NCBI GenBank assembly: GCA_029964075.1
Contig: CM057144.1
Span: 8,455,281 to 8,519,280, forward strand
DNA length: 64,000 nt
From: Patiria pectinifera
Lineage: Eukaryota > Echinodermata > Asteroidea > Valvatida > Asterinidae
Direction of reading: 5' to 3'
A model generated the notes under the pieces. That model did no database searches. It had not been told where the DNA came from and saw only the letters and a program-made list of their open reading frames with translations. Shown here one piece after another: positions 33,757 to 46,350 of this stretch. Positions within the stretch are counted from its first letter, which is position 1, and each line of letters opens with the position of its first letter. The translations under genes and the position numbers were made by a program.

Positions 33757-35199
33757 TTATACCTTACCCTCATCAGAATTGACCGCTTCATCACATTTGG
33801 CCAACTTCACCAGGCGTGCCACTGGTCGTTTATACAAACGGCTACCTACCTTGACTCGCACAGCCCTCACTCGCTTGTCACTGCTTGGGAGGAGTTCGGA
33901 CACTGTGCCAACGGGCCACTGAGACCTGAGCAACTGAGGGTCAACGATCATGACCACATCTCCAAGAGCAAGATTTGCAACTTCTCCTTGCCATTTTTGC
34001 CGGACCTGCAAAGTTGGGAGGTAGGATCGAATGAATCGACGCCAGAACTGATCTGCCAACACCTGACTGTGTCGCCAACTCCGTCGACCCTTCAACTCAG
34101 TGTCATCATACAAGGCGAGTGGTAGGGCTGGATCCCGCCGCCCCATGAGCAGCATATTAGGAGTGACAGGGTCTGGGTCTGCTATGTCAGTAGATGCATA
34201 GCCCAAGGGCTTGGAATTGACAATACCCTCAACCTCTACTAAGACAGTGTGTAATACAGCCTCGGGAACTGTGCGATCCTGCAATACTGCTCGGAGTGCA
34301 CCTTTGACTGACCTTACTTCTCGCTCCCAAAGTCCGCCGAAATGGGGGTCATTTGGGGGGTTGAATCTGAACCTGACCTCATAGTCTGCCAACTTCTGGA
34401 CCAAACTAGGTTCTATCTTCTTCAGTGCATCCTGAATTTCTGAGTCTGCACCCTTAAAGTTTGTGCCGCAGTCACTAAGTAACTCATAGGGTGATCCGCG
34501 GCGTGAGGAAAAGCGCCGATACGCCATCAAGAAATTGTCTGCATCTTTTACTATGTGAAAACCAGCCTCCTGTAGACATTGGCCTGTACTATCAACCAGA
34601 CTTCTGGCCTGCTGGACGTTGTCACGGCTGCCAAGCTGGTTGTCGACGTAGGTTTCTTGTTCAACAGTGTTTTGGATCAAAGGGTACCTTTCCTTTGAGT
34701 CCCTGGCATGTTTTTGGAGTGCAAATATGGCACAACATGGGCTGCAGGCAGCACCAAATGGAAGTACCATCCACTCCATGATGACCCAGGTATTTTTCTC
34801 CTCATCCCACCACAAGAATCTGAAAATGCAACGCTCTGTGGGTGACAACCTAACCTGGTGAAACATTGCAGTTATATCTCCGGAAACTGCAACACGGCCC
34901 TGTCGGAAGCGGAGAAGTACATCTATCAGAGCTGGTCCAAGGGTTGGACCCGCTAACAACTCCTCATTAAGATTCTGGTCAGCACAGGTGAAGGAACAAT
35001 TGAACACCAACCTATATTTCCCACTGCTGAAGACAACATGATAGGGGATGTACCATCCTTGCTGTTCCTTTGGTGTCATTTCCTCCAGTGACCCAAGGTT
35101 TCGGACATGTCCCTGGCCCAGTAATTTCTGCATGTATGTGTTGCAGTACTCTGCCATCTCTGGTTTTGCCACCATCTTCCTGCGATGTGAGCGGGCCAA
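33757..35199 (-). CDS. BEL/Pao reverse transcriptase and integrase parts (fossil)
   Basis: Reverse transcriptase motifs of the Pao type are present (VFNCSFTCADQNLNEELLAG, SGDITAMFHQVRLSP), followed by integrase features (SDCGTNFKGAD, NPPNDPHFGGLWEREVRSVK) and the C-terminal LALGDVVMIVD-type segment. It is shorter than the family norm and belongs to the broken element at 32807-39584. Confidence 0.8.
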   Translation of the reverse strand: MARSHRRKMVAKPEMAEYCNTYMQKLLGQGHVRNLGSLEEMTPKEQQGWYIPYHVVFSSGKYRLVFNCSFTCADQNLNEELLAGPTLGPALIDVLLRFRQGRVAVSGDITAMFHQVRLSPTERCIFRFLWWDEEKNTWVIMEWMVLPFGAACSPCCAIFALQKHARDSKERYPLIQNTVEQETYVDNQLGSRDNVQQARSLVDSTGQCLQEAGFHIVKDADNFLMAYRRFSSRRGSPYELLSDCGTNFKGADSEIQDALKKIEPSLVQKLADYEVRFRFNPPNDPHFGGLWEREVRSVKGALRAVLQDRTVPEAVLHTVLVEVEGIVNSKPLGYASTDIADPDPVTPNMLLMGRRDPALPLALYDDTELKGRRSWRHSQVLADQFWRRFIRSYLPTLQVRQKWQGEVANLALGDVVMIVDPQLLRSQWPVGTVSELLPSSDKRVRAVRVKVGSRLYKRPVARLVKLAKCDEAVNSDEGKV

Positions 35200-35268
35200 A
35201 GCAAGGACAGACTCTGGTGTGCCAGATGGAAGCTTTCCTCCTGGCTTAACCAGCAGTGGAGTTTGAAG

Positions 35269-36724
35269 TCACTGGACTCCGTCGACGTTCACCCGAACTG
35301 TATTCTCTTCGAGAGTTTTGATGGCCATTGCATCATTCTTTGAACGAGTAACCCCCTTTGGATTGACATGCGGCAACTTGTCGATAGACATAAATCGGTC
35401 CATCGTGCAGTACAGTTGCTGCTCTGGTTGCTGGCACACGGTAAAAAACACCTGCTTGCTGCCATGAGGGGTACCTGAATACTGAAGACCCTGATGACCT
35501 TGGACGGTCCATCCGAAAACCGTATTCACAGCAACCGGGGTCCTCGTCTTTGGACCAGTCCGCACCTCCAATGAGAGTGTTAATTCGATGTGGTCAGCGC
35601 CAATTAGCACAACCGGTTTCACCCTGTCTGCTGAGAAAAGTGGAAGGTCCCACAGATGTGGCCATTTTTCTTGCAATCTCTCTGCCAAAACGCTGTACTC
35701 GGTCAGCTGGAAATTGCTTGCAGTGAACGCACAAGCAATTTCGAACCTTTGATCTGGTTCTCCACGGGGTGAAACAGCGAAGTCAACACATCTGCCGGTC
35801 CAATCAATGTTTCCCATGACAGTTTCAACTCGCAAGTTCTCTACCCGCCCTGGAATACTGAGCTTTTCAACAGCACAAGGATCAATCATTGTTCTCTCAG
35901 CACATTCATCGAGTACCAGGCGCGGTTCTCCGGGGGCTAGCCCCAAAATAAATTCCGTAAAAAAAAAAAAATGCATTAGCAAAAAGAAGGATTGTGATGT
36001 ACATGCGAACAGTCTCCCCCTAAGAAGAAATAGCCGTGACAAGGGTGCATTAGCCCCCCCCCCCCTATTGATTTTCGGAGGCCTAAGTGTCAGGAAAAAA
36101 TAACCGGTCTACATTTCAGCACGCCTCCCTGAAAAAATTCTGGATCCACCGTGCTAGCCCCCCAAAAATATTTGTTCTAGAACCGCGCCTGTCGAGTACG
36201 CCATATGCATCCATCTTTCCACCCGGTCCATACAGAGTCAATGGGACGGCCTTGATGAGAACATCACGGTCATAGTCAAGTTTCATCGATCTCGTGGCTA
36301 CTCCAGTGCAGAGTGCTGCACCTTTGGTTTCACTGGTCAACGTTGTAGTTACATGTACCTCATGTAAACTGGTCCGGTGATCACTGTCACACTTCTGGCA
36401 TTTCTTCGGAAATTGGCAGTCTTTCCCATGCTTCTTGCCACACTTGTTGCAACGTTGATTTTCCCGTAACCACTTGACCTTCTGTTCAACATTCAACTTG
36501 AGGAACTTGTCACACGTCTCTAAGAAGTGCCCAGACTCGCTGACCAAGCAATAAAGACAGGTGATCTTCGCCACCCCGTTTGGTGACCCATTCCTGAATG
36601 ATTCCTTACCAACTTTGCTTGAGGTGGATGGTGGCACTGCCACGCTGCCCTCTTTCGTTGATTCGACTGCACCAGCCTTAGCTACATACGTTTTACAGCT
36701 GGCGGTGCCCCACTGGACGACCAT
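35269..36724 (-). CDS. BEL/Pao zinc knuckle and protease region (fossil)
   Basis: Two adjacent zinc-knuckle-like clusters are seen (CLYCLVSESGHFLETC and CNKCGKKHGKDCQFPKKC). They are followed by the retropepsin-like domain of BEL/Pao (VLDECAERTMID and VLIGADH, then FGWTVQG). The MITE at 35917-36191 lies within it. Confidence 0.75.
35917..36191. mobile_element. 275-bp hAT MITE inserted in the BEL/Pao element
   Basis: The ends are CAGGCGCGGTTCT and its exact complement AGAACCGCGCCTG. TCGAGTAC flanks both sides (35909-35916 and 36192-36199). This is a hAT-type 8-bp duplication. Because it sits in a retrotransposon with ~98% identical LTRs, its insertion is recent. A fragment of a relative is at 1190-1262. 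Confidence 0.9.
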
Positions 36725-38754
36725 TTTCGTGGAGGTGGCTTCCGATCGTTGCGACGTTCCTTGGAGACAGCAGCATCTTTGCCTGATTTAGGCCGGTTAG
36801 CCTTTTCCAAAAGAATCAGTCCAGCCGGACCAGACTTGTCCTTTAACCACTTACTAAGATGGCCAACAGTGTACTTAGCACCTTGCTCTTGCCGCCACGT
36901 CTTGGTCAAGAATTCGTTGTGAAGCCTGTCTGGAAGCTTGCCAGCTAATTCGACGGCATACTTGTGGTGCTTCAGTTCAGCCGTGAAACCTAATTTCTTC
37001 GCAGTGTGGACCATCGTGACCAACTCATCTGAAAGGTCCCGAAGCCCAGCCCAATCATTGTAAGTCAGGGCTGGACGTGATTCAAGCTGGTGAATCAAGC
37101 CTTGTACGATGCGACCCGGCTCCCCGAACGCCTTGGTGAATTCTTTCATAGTGACTGTGTAGGCGTCATCTCCCAGAACCAAGTTTGGATCTGCCATCTG
37201 AAGTGGCCGTCCTCCCAAATGGCTCCAAAGATAAGCAAACTTCGTTGCAGAAAGTATGTTATACTCGGGCTTCTCCATAACACTATCCCACAAAGATCTG
37301 AAGGTTACTTACTGTTTAACATCATACTCATTATCAAACTTTGGTATGTCAAGTTTCGGCAAACTATCCCTCAACATACCATAACCAAAGCTGAATGGAG
37401 CTGGAGGGTGACGTGCCTCAGCCTTGGAGCTGCCTTTATCCTTCTTCGGTTTGCCATTCCTCCTACTGTGCCTACTACTATCATCAGAATCATCTTCTGA
37501 TGAACCAGCATCACTCAAATCACTCACTTCAGATTCACCTGAACCATTCTCAGACATGGCTTGCTGTGAGTGGTTTTCGCGTGACCCTGGTGGTTTCTTA
37601 CCTGGGGCCTTGGTAAGTTGATCGCCTTGTCCTGCTGACGAAGGGGAGTTAGTGGTACGTGTAGGTGATGCCATCACAGCCTTTGCATCATGGTGCGTCT
37701 GACCTGAAACTGGCTGCAATGAAACTGAAGTACATGGATGTGCACATGTACCTGCTGGAGTAAACGAAGGTAGGTGAGGGTTAAGTACAATGGGTTTTGA
37801 GTTGACAATTGCGTTCGCTGCCACTGCACTGTTCGCGGCTGCTACTGTATCAGGCATGCGCACTGACAATAATGCATACGCTGGTTGGTACGCTAGAGTG
37901 TACCCGGCGGGTTGCAGCTTACACGTAGGCATGGCGGCCTCGCGGCTTGCTTGGAACGCTGTTTCAATGCCAGTTTGGACCTTTCCAAATACCATACCGC
38001 TAGTCACTGAATCATGTAATTGCTGTTCAGATCCACTGAAATTCATACTTACAAGTTCGCTTGACCTTGTTACATTATGGCCATGTCCCGTGGCACCATT
38101 ACATACAGTTCCAGAATAAATCACCCCAGCTGCCACCTGAGGTGGTTTCACGTTATCAACCCAAGTAGCAGTTCCGTCAGGCCCAGGTTCGGTGGGGCCT
38201 GTTAAGTCTACACTCAAACCCTTTCCTGTTTCCTCTTCTTGGATGATTCTCAGTTCATTTGCAAGTGTTTCAGTTTCCAGTTCGATGACCTTTTGTTTGA
38301 AGTCTGATTCAATCATGATCTCCTTTTGGGCTGTTTCGAATTGGATCCGGGCCCTCTCTTCTTCGACGGTTCTTTGCAGCTGAAGGATTTTCTTCCGTGT
38401 CTCCTGCTCTGCCAGTCGTCGAATAATGCTTGACTTTGGTGTATGGAGTGAGCTCTGTTGTGATCCTCGACTGCGCACTGAAGGGACTGTGGCAGAATCC
38501 ATAGCTCGATGGGCATCGAAGGCCGATATCTCATGTTGAAGACTCGGGGGCAGGTTGACCTCATGACCCCGTAGGTGAGATGAGTATGATTTTGTCCGTT
38601 GGGGACGCTGAGTAGCCAAACTTTCCAATGGACTTGTACTTGTAGATACAGCAGACTGCACGGTAGTGATGGCAACATTGCAACCGATGGGCGGTGATGT
38701 TGATGCAACATCCAGTCCATGTGAGGTATGACTGTGAGCGGACACCGACAACAT
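36682..38754 (-). CDS. BEL/Pao gag-like region (fossil)
   Basis: The N-terminal part has a long heptad-like stretch (LQRTVEEERARIQFETAQKE), predicted to be a coiled coil, then a serine- and proline-rich, acidic tract. The C-terminal part (FTKAFGEPGRIVQGLIHQLE) resembles the gag core of BEL/Pao elements. It belongs to the broken element at 32807-39584. Confidence 0.65.
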
Positions 38755-38814
38755 TTTCCTCTAACACAGGAACAATCAATAAGTCCAAATCATCCGGCTC
38801 GAAGGACCAAATTT

Positions 38815-39584
38815 TGTAGTAACACTATGACGGGGGGTAACTGATTGGGTTTGATTTGGTCGTGATTGTTCCCAACAAGCCCGGCTAGACGCTTGCGAGG
38901 ACAGGTAGGATGATGTTGGTGTGAATTACAGGGGATGTTACTTCTGGCTGATAGTACTCAAGTCAAGGGAATAAATCTGACAGTCCAGTCCACACAAGTT
39001 GTGCTCTCACAAACTTTATTCTGGTGTTCTGCCTGAACTTGGATCGTTGAGGTTCATGTGTTTGTCCAGTTTCTTTCCCGTTTTCCCTTGTTGAATATTT
39101 TATACTGTAAATAAACAAGTAGTACTTATTTATCAGTTGAAAAGTTACACATCATTAACACCAGTCATCAGAAATACAGGATATATAATAATGTATGGTC
39201 CCAGATTTCCAACTTATGAATGTAAACAGCATATTGGAAGAATGATGGGTGAAAAACGGTGACACTATAATTATATGCTAATCCCACATGCAAACCCCAT
39301 GACAAGCAACTGAATCTTTCTATAAAAGGGACGGATGATAAACGGTTTAAATTACACAAGCATGAATCTCCTGGACCTGAACCCTTTATTATATGATTCT
39401 GAGAAAAGTTACAGCAAACTTACCCAGTTTAGCAACAATTTTCCGTTTTAAAAACCCTTTTACTTTTCCACGAGTCCAACTGACAAAGATGGCGACTCAC
39501 AAGGCATGCAAGGCGGGAGAAAAGCGTGTGAAGCGAGCCCTCTGTCGACGGTGGATACTTGCTTATCGCACTATGGAACGAACA
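38815..39584 (-). repeat. BEL/Pao LTR, 5' copy
   Basis: It matches the copy at 32807-33564 almost throughout. The outer edge carries 14 further bases (39571-39584, TGTTCGTTCCATAG on the minus strand) before the flanking GTTTC. A TTTGGTCCTTCGAGCCGG segment just inside is the probable primer-binding region. Confidence 0.85.
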
Positions 39585-40224
39585 GTTTCAAATTCATGAT
39601 GTCATCCGACCGGAAGTTACTTCTATGAGAATTTGAAAACGATTATATTTTAAACTTAATTCTCTCATTTGATTCATGTCGTATATCTTCGTAGCCCAAA
39701 TGACGCTATCCCTTGCAAAGTTCACCTTTTGCTTCCAAATACTGTGACGTCTTCAAACCGGAAGTTAGGTGTTATGAATACATACAGTTATATTTTCCAT
39801 ATTTTCATACGTTATTTAACTTTACAACGAACATTTATCCACTCCGAACTAAATCAGTATTCACTTCCCGTTTTTGAATAGTGACATCAAGCCAGAAATA
39901 ACTTGTATGTGTACATAGAATGTTTACTAAAATTTATCACACCGTTAAAGATGCATTTTTTTAAACAAAAAAATTGATTGTACTGCTCCTTTGTTCTTAC
40001 ATAAACATTTTCATAACTCAACTCGGCAGTTTTTGATGAACAAATTGCCTGCCCGACCACTCTGCTTTTGTAACAACAAACGCAAACCTCTGGTTCTTTT
40101 TTTATTTTTATTTTTTTTCCCAGTTTTATTTACTGTAAATTATTTACGCCAGTTTGTTATTTCCATTTAACAGTTTACAAAAATGCTTGAACAATATACA
40201 ATGTAGGAGCGCGTCAAAAAATGG

Positions 40225-43200
40225 GTCAACATCACTCTACTTACCTGTAGAGCGAATACTACCTATGCATTGTTCCCTATGCTGGCAGGCAATTTGCTAA
40301 GAGTTTTACAATAGCGCCCTCACGTGTCCTACCCACGACGCCCTGTGACATGCGCACTACGTTAGTGTCCTCTTTTTCTCTAATAGCCGCAGGCGAGGTA
40401 TATCGTGAAATTTTAATTGACCTGAATTTCACTGTTTTATTTGTGCCTCTTTGCTGTGAGAAAGCTATTTATAAGAAATAAAGAGAAAGTGTTTATTGTA
40501 GAGTTGTTATATATGAGTTATTCTTAGTGAAATGAAGTAGGAAATGAGAAGTTGGGGAGGACTGGGTGTGTTGATAATGGAGAGACGTACATCCCACCAG
40601 ACAAGCCCGAGTTCTCGGGGGACTGCACCGGTGATGGTACGTCACCGCGGCAGCAGTCTCCTAGTCAGCCCCTTCAGCCACTGCCGGCTGTCGGAGCTGA
40701 CGGACCCGTTGACCAGGCGGGGGGGCCGTACAACCCCACCATCTTCGGTCAATATTTACGGGTCCGCCCAGCTGAAGGGAAAACGCACCGGCAAGACAAG
40801 GAAATTGTCTGAAGCCGGGGCAGTACTCAAAAAGGGACGTGCGGCAAAAGGTGGCTCCGCTACGAGGCGCACCATCCAGTCCCTGGCCCGTCTACGGGGC
40901 ACACACAGCCGGAGGAAGTACTCCTCCATGGCTCAGTGCACCCAGGCCCACCCAGCCCCGTGATTACCACGATGCCTGGGGATGGGCTTTTATACGGCCG
41001 GCTCTACCGTGCAGCACCCGCCTATGTTACCGGGGTGGGGGCGCTGTCGGCCGCCCGGGCTATTGATCGCATAGAGCCGACTCCCTGGGATTCCCCCGGA
41101 GCGTTAACGCCCGGAGCGTTAACGCCCGGAGCGTTAACGCTACGCTCTGAGGGCCATGCCTCTACATCGGATTTTATCCGTTGTTCGGCATCCCCGTGTC
41201 CCCGCAATCCTCGGAAACTACTTGGAGCCGATCTTCAAAAAAGAAAAAAGCGAAAAAGAACCGCCGTTCCTGCCGTTCTTCGACGAGTTCTAGCGGGTCA
41301 TCCGGTCGATCAGACCTTGGGAAACGCCACAAGGGTGGCGACCCAATTTCGTGCAATGATTTTTTTGAGGCTTTTCACTCCCTCGCGGCCTCATTGTCGG
41401 GCCGACAGGGGGACTTGGGACTCGGCCCAGTTGACTCACACACTGGCCATTACGGTCACAGCTGGATGACTCCGGGCCAAAGGGCCATACCACACACGGT
41501 TAGCCATGCACCGGAGTCCCCTCGAGAATTACAGTCCCCACCCGCCAGTCATCACAGCCGTGGTGGGGTGACTACAGACCAGCGGACAATGCCGCGCACG
41601 GAGAGCCGTGCACCGTCATCCCCGCCCGGTATTAGTTTACACCCATTGGCGTCACTAGAGTCCGAGCGGGGCTCGATACCGGGACACCGTGACGGCGCTG
41701 CTTCGCCCCCGAGGCCTGGTTCCCATTCCCCGGTGACAACTCGCCCCCTGTACTCTGACAACTCGGCGGACGAGAGCGAACTGACCCGCATTGTGTGCGT
41801 TGACCACATAGAAGGGATAATGCACGCAAAGACATGGAGTGCTTACGCTAAGCACGTAGACTCTTATTATCATTTCCCCCAGGGGATTTTGAGAAATATT
41901 TTTCAACTCCAGTCATGCCGGACTCGGCCATCGACAAACATCGCCGCTGACCGAGGGGCGGCTTCCTCCAAGGTTCCCTTTACGGACCAGACCGGTGGAA
42001 AGCTAGAGGATGTCACCCGTAGAATGGACTCGTTGGCACGCATGTGTATGCGTGCGACGTCTTTTCTTCTTCTCCTGTCCGAGTACCTGGCCCTGGGGTA
42101 TGGAGAAGACTCAGTGATACCAGCCGACATGATGGTGGCAGCTCTCCATTGCCTTGATCGCGGCCTATGCTCCGCTCTCAACCAGTTGGCTAGAGTGTCG
42201 ACCTTGGCAACATCGTCACGCTGCGTCAATGTGCTAGATGCGCTTTTCCTTCCTTCACCTGGAGCACGTAAGCGTCTCAACGACCTTCCGCTCTCAGGCC
42301 CAGCCTTATTTTCTAAGTTCCAGGAGTCCATGGAGGCCGAAGCAAAGCGCCTCAAGGCCACTGAGAAAATAAATCTCAAGAAACAGACCGACGCACTGTG
42401 GGTGCGGTGGGACGGCCTACTGGCCTACGCCTTCCCACCCATCTCCCTCGTTTCTCGAGTGCTGACCAAGATCGAGCAGGAGGATTGCCGAATCCTCCTC
42501 CTAGCGAACTACACTCATTATCGGTGCAGACAGGACACATCCAGTGGGAACCGGGGGGTGTCCGACTGATCCCTTTGGCCGGTTTTGCAAAGAACCAGTC
42601 GGAAGCCTTTACGCCCCCAGACATCTTTGTCCCGGACATCAAGTCTTTTTAGACCGAGACAAACGACAAACTTTGGTGCCCAGTTCGAGCACTTAAGTGG
42701 TATGTCAACCGAACGAAGTCACTTTGTACGGGACACGGAAAATTGTTTATCACAACGACCCCGCCCTATGGGCCGGCATCCCGCGATACAATCACCCGCT
42801 GGATCGTGACAGCCATCCGTTCCGTACCGGGCGGCTGGCCAGCGACCAAGGGCCCCATTGGAGCGCATGAGGTCAGGGGAGTGTCCACCTCGTGGGCCTT
42901 TTTTAAGGGTGTCCCCCTAGGTGACATCTAGAGCGTCTGGGTTTTTTGTTTTTGTTTGGTGTTGTTTGCCTTCGGACACGCCTCATGTCCTACACCCCTG
43001 TAGACATACGGTAATTCGCGTATACCCACCGCCTTACTCGGTACGAGTCTATGCATAGGTAGTATTCGCTCTACAGGTAAGTAGAGTGATGTAGACCCCC
43101 CCCCCCCCCCCCACAGTAGTGTGGTTGGGGTCTACGCGCGAATACTTACCTGTAGAGCACCCCTCCCTCCTTCCCCACTATACTCGACTCCTTGAGTGCT

Positions 43201-43405
43201 TACGCAGGTAACGCTTGAGAAAAAGAGGACGCTAACGTAGTGCTCATGTCACAGGGCGTCGTGGGTAGGACACGTAAGGGCGCTATTGTGTGTAAAACTC
43301 TTAGAAAATTGCCTGCCGGCATAGGGAACAATGCATAGGTAGTATTCGCTCTACAGGTAAGTATTCGCTCGTAGACCCCAACCACACTACTGTGGGGGGG
43401 GGGGG
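40225..43405 (+). mobile_element. short DIRS-like retroelement (fossil), copy 1
   Basis: The ends are split inverted repeats: 40225-40270 is repeated in complement at 43051-43096 with one difference. A further complementary region (43100-43405) matches parts of both ends, the arrangement known for DIRS elements. Parts: a gag-like frame (41181-42569), a short stretch akin to the RNase H region, and a tyrosine-recombinase C-terminal part with a GAHEVRG (HxxR) motif near 42870. It is a shortened, non-autonomous, broken relative of the element at 56791-62203. Confidence 0.8.
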
Positions 43406-43650
43406 ATTTTAAATCAAATCGGTTTAGCTGCAAAGTTATGCATATTTACTCTATAAATAAAAATAAAGCACGTAATATGTTGATATTTTTTATTGTTATT
43501 TAATTAGTATTTGCGGTGACTCCAAGTAATTTACAAATATATGGTTTTCTGTCCACCTTAAAACAACTTAAAGTGAATGATAGCCAGGTCAACAGAGCAG
43601 CGTTGTCTTTGCTGCTGTGGTAGAAGCCTCATGGGAATACACAACCTGTC

Positions 43651-46342
43651 TAAGCCTGCAGCTTTGAAACGGTTACACGGTTAACCGACCGTTCAAATGG
43701 TTACACCTTTCCTTTTTTTCTGTTCGGTTAACCGTAATCCAATTAAAAAAATATCAAGTTGCGGGAGAGCACCAAAAAAATCCCGATCTTTTGAAGATCG
43801 ACGGCGAAGACGAGGTGACAGTTGCCAGACCTTGCTAGATCAACTGGTGTTTGTAATCGCCGCATCTTCTTAAGTGAAGTCTTTGTACATGTAATTGCTT
43901 TTCTATGAAGCAACTGTAGTATGGATGGCATTTTATCAGAGATAAGCGACCGACAAAGGATTGACGGCCGAACCAGCATGGTACTGGCTGTGCGAGTCAA
44001 GTATTTGCGGATGAATCCAAGATTTCGTAGATGGAATCTGACCGACTTGGATAAGTTGGATATATGAACGAGTTGGATATATGAGCGAGCACGAGGTGAC
44101 AGTTGCCAGACCTTGCTAGATCAACTGGTGTTTGTAATCGCCGCATCTCCGTATTAAAGTGAAGTCTTTGTGCATGTAATTGGTTTTCTATGAAGCAACT
44201 GTAGTATGGATGGCATTTTATCAGAGATGAGCGACCGACAAAGGACGCCGACATCAAAGGATTGACGGCCGAACCGGCATGGTACTGGCCAAGAAAAAAA
44301 AAACATTGCGTGATTGTGCACGCCGCTGCACGCGCTGGAAAATATAAACAGGGTATGTTTTTTAATTCATGGAAATATTAGGAAATAATACTTCATGTTT
44401 GTGAAGAAAAAAGATCAATTTGGGGAAAACAAACCAAAACAAATCCGATCTTTTGAAAAATCAACCAAGAACGCGGGTGAACCGACAATTGCCAGACGCA
44501 CGTATAGAACTTCGAATGCCGGGCGTTTGTCGCCGCATCTCCTTAATGCCGTCTTTGTAATTGCAACTATACTAGGGTGGATGGCATCTTGTATTGTGCA
44601 CACGCTGGACAATCTGCATTATTGGCTCCGTGCGCCACCAACAGAGGGCCCCCTTTTACCTAGCAGCGACGCGGGCGTACATTTCGCTGGTTGACGCGCG
44701 CGCACCGTTTCTTGTGTGTGACGCACGTACACCAGGGGATTTGTATGTACGTTGTACGCAGTGCAGTGGCACGTGCTTTGCGGCAAAATAATTAATGCAG
44801 GCAAGAGGGCGTCGCTCGGTCATCCCCAAGTGTATTTTTTTTTTTGCTGGAGAGGGTCTACTTGTGAACAGTAGAATCGATCATGATGGCTATCCCTTTC
44901 TTTCAAATATTCATAATTTAAATTAGTTAATAGGCATAGCACAGTGGTTTAAAACCAAATGTAACCCAGACATCAGTATATTCCAGGACAATAAACGGTC
45001 AAATGTCCTATAAAATACATCAAGCATGTTTAAATACCATCTCTGGGTACAGAAAACTAGGCTGGCAATTAAATATTAGCCGGGGAATTTTTTTTTTAAT
45101 GTCTGGGTCTTAAACCACTGTGCATAGGCCTACAGGGGTGTTTTTGCCTCGATAGTCCAGTAGTCCTAATAAATATATTGGTGAAAAAAATGCCATGGGT
45201 CTTGTGGGATCAATAGTGCCGCACAATCGTTCGTGCGGTAAACGTCGCCAAACATCAGTGAGGGCAATCTGTTTGAGTTGCCGCCTTCACGCATTCTCGC
45301 CAGACAATAGCGGTGAGTGGATTGGACGTCTTCTGTCAATGTACACTTTTTTTTGCCCACTAAATGTTATACTTATTCCACCTTATTTCTTGACCATTAA
45401 ATGTTAATATGTTATTTTCGCCGTTCATTACTTACCCATTTATTAAATGTCGCTCGGCCTTTTATCACTTGCCCATTTATTAAAACATGTTCTGCCTTCC
45501 ACCATTTGCCCGTTTATTAAATGTTTCGGCTGTTTCTTCTCAATTTACTCAATGTTATTCTACATTTTATTTCTTGTCCATTCAATGTTTAATATTCTGC
45601 TTACCATTTCTCAAGTCATTCCTTGTCATTCCGCCGGTGATCAAATTCTTGTAAAAAAATATGGTGTCGAAGTTGACCAGAAGGTGTTTCTCCCGAAGCC
45701 TAACGAAATAATAATAAAAATAATCCTCCAATATCGCCCATCGCCGTGGCCATCCTAATAACAAAACCCAACCGCAGAAAAAAATCGATCTGGGCCGTCA
45801 ATAAGAATACACACAAAGCATTATTGTCCCGCGTGCTTGGGCTCTTTTTGCAATACGTCATGATTGGTTGGATGATAGTTATTTTTTTTGGGGGGGGGGG
45901 CACGGGCTGTCAACGATGTTGGCTGAGAGCCAATAGGGCATCAGGAAGTGGGTAATCACCGTTTCAATACTTCCCACGTGCTCGTCTGGGCATCATGATT
46001 AGTTGTATTTAGGGCGGGGCGGGACTGTCTAGTCTACGATGGTGGCTGAGATGTGACAGGGGAAGGCAATCACCGTAAACAATCACTTTCCATGTGCTCA
46101 TCAGGAGTAAGTACATGTACACATTGACATCGTTTGTCGGCATTGTACTGGGGCAGGGGCCATTCTTGGTACATTTATTTGCGTCGTTTGCGATGGTGTT
46201 TTAACAATTCCCGACGTTCACACGTACGTGGTAACAAATAAGATTTTTTTCTTTGTTTTTTTTTTAATGTCGGTTACGGTTAACCGTAACCGCAAAAGAT
46301 ACAGTTACACGGATAATTTTAAAACCGCAAACTTGCAGGCTT
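43651..46342 (-). mobile_element. complete non-autonomous hAT element, copy B
   Basis: The ends are TAAGCCTGCAGCTTTG and, in complement, TAAGCCTGCAAGTTTG. AACCTGTC flanks both sides (43643-43650 and 46343-46350). GGTTAACCG words lie just inside both ends. The 2692-bp interior has a ~180-bp block duplicated at 43813-43990 and 44093-44290, a short piece of LINE coding sequence (about 44000-44060), and the minisatellite also seen at 15.7-16.0 kb. No transposase. It is the reverse complement of the truncated copy at 14611-17312 and lacks the 520-bp insertion found there. Confidence 0.9.
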
Positions 46343-46350
46343 AAACCTGT

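Larger units (their letters stand above)
32807..39584 (-). mobile_element. BEL/Pao LTR retrotransposon, minus strand, broken fossil
   Basis: This fossil has two near-identical LTRs and an interior, read on the minus strand, with gag-like, zinc-knuckle, protease, reverse transcriptase and integrase parts typical of BEL/Pao. It is broken in about half a dozen places. The LTRs differ at roughly 14 of 757 positions by eye (near 2%), so it is a rather recent insertion. It sits in the foldback element with GTTTC on both sides (32802-32806 and 39585-39589), a 5-bp duplication as expected for the family. A hAT MITE (35917-36191) later inserted into it. Confidence 0.9.
30537..40095. mobile_element. 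long foldback element split by a BEL/Pao retrotransposon
   Basis: The left end AACTAGAGCTTCGCGTTTGT and the right end (complement near 40045-40095) are inverted, and the arms stay complementary for about 0.5-1 kb. Without the retrotransposon the element is about 2.8 kb. The left arm has a ~715-bp direct duplication (31329 and 32042 carry the same ATTCGGTTTT phrase). The element is rich in TGACGTCA and in ACCGGAAGTG pairs. No transposase was found. A half copy lies at 55580-62282. Confidence 0.75.

Noticed and set aside
40544-42652. Independent GC-rich genes, possibly bacterial contamination
   Set aside because: They lie between the split inverted ends of a DIRS-like element and match the gag-like region of the longer copy.
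14611-46342. A single 32-kb element (for example Polinton-like) bounded by long inverted repeats
   Set aside because: The right-hand repeat is itself a complete hAT element with its own 8-bp duplication, and no capsid, polymerase B or integrase sequence lies between. A host exon lies inside.
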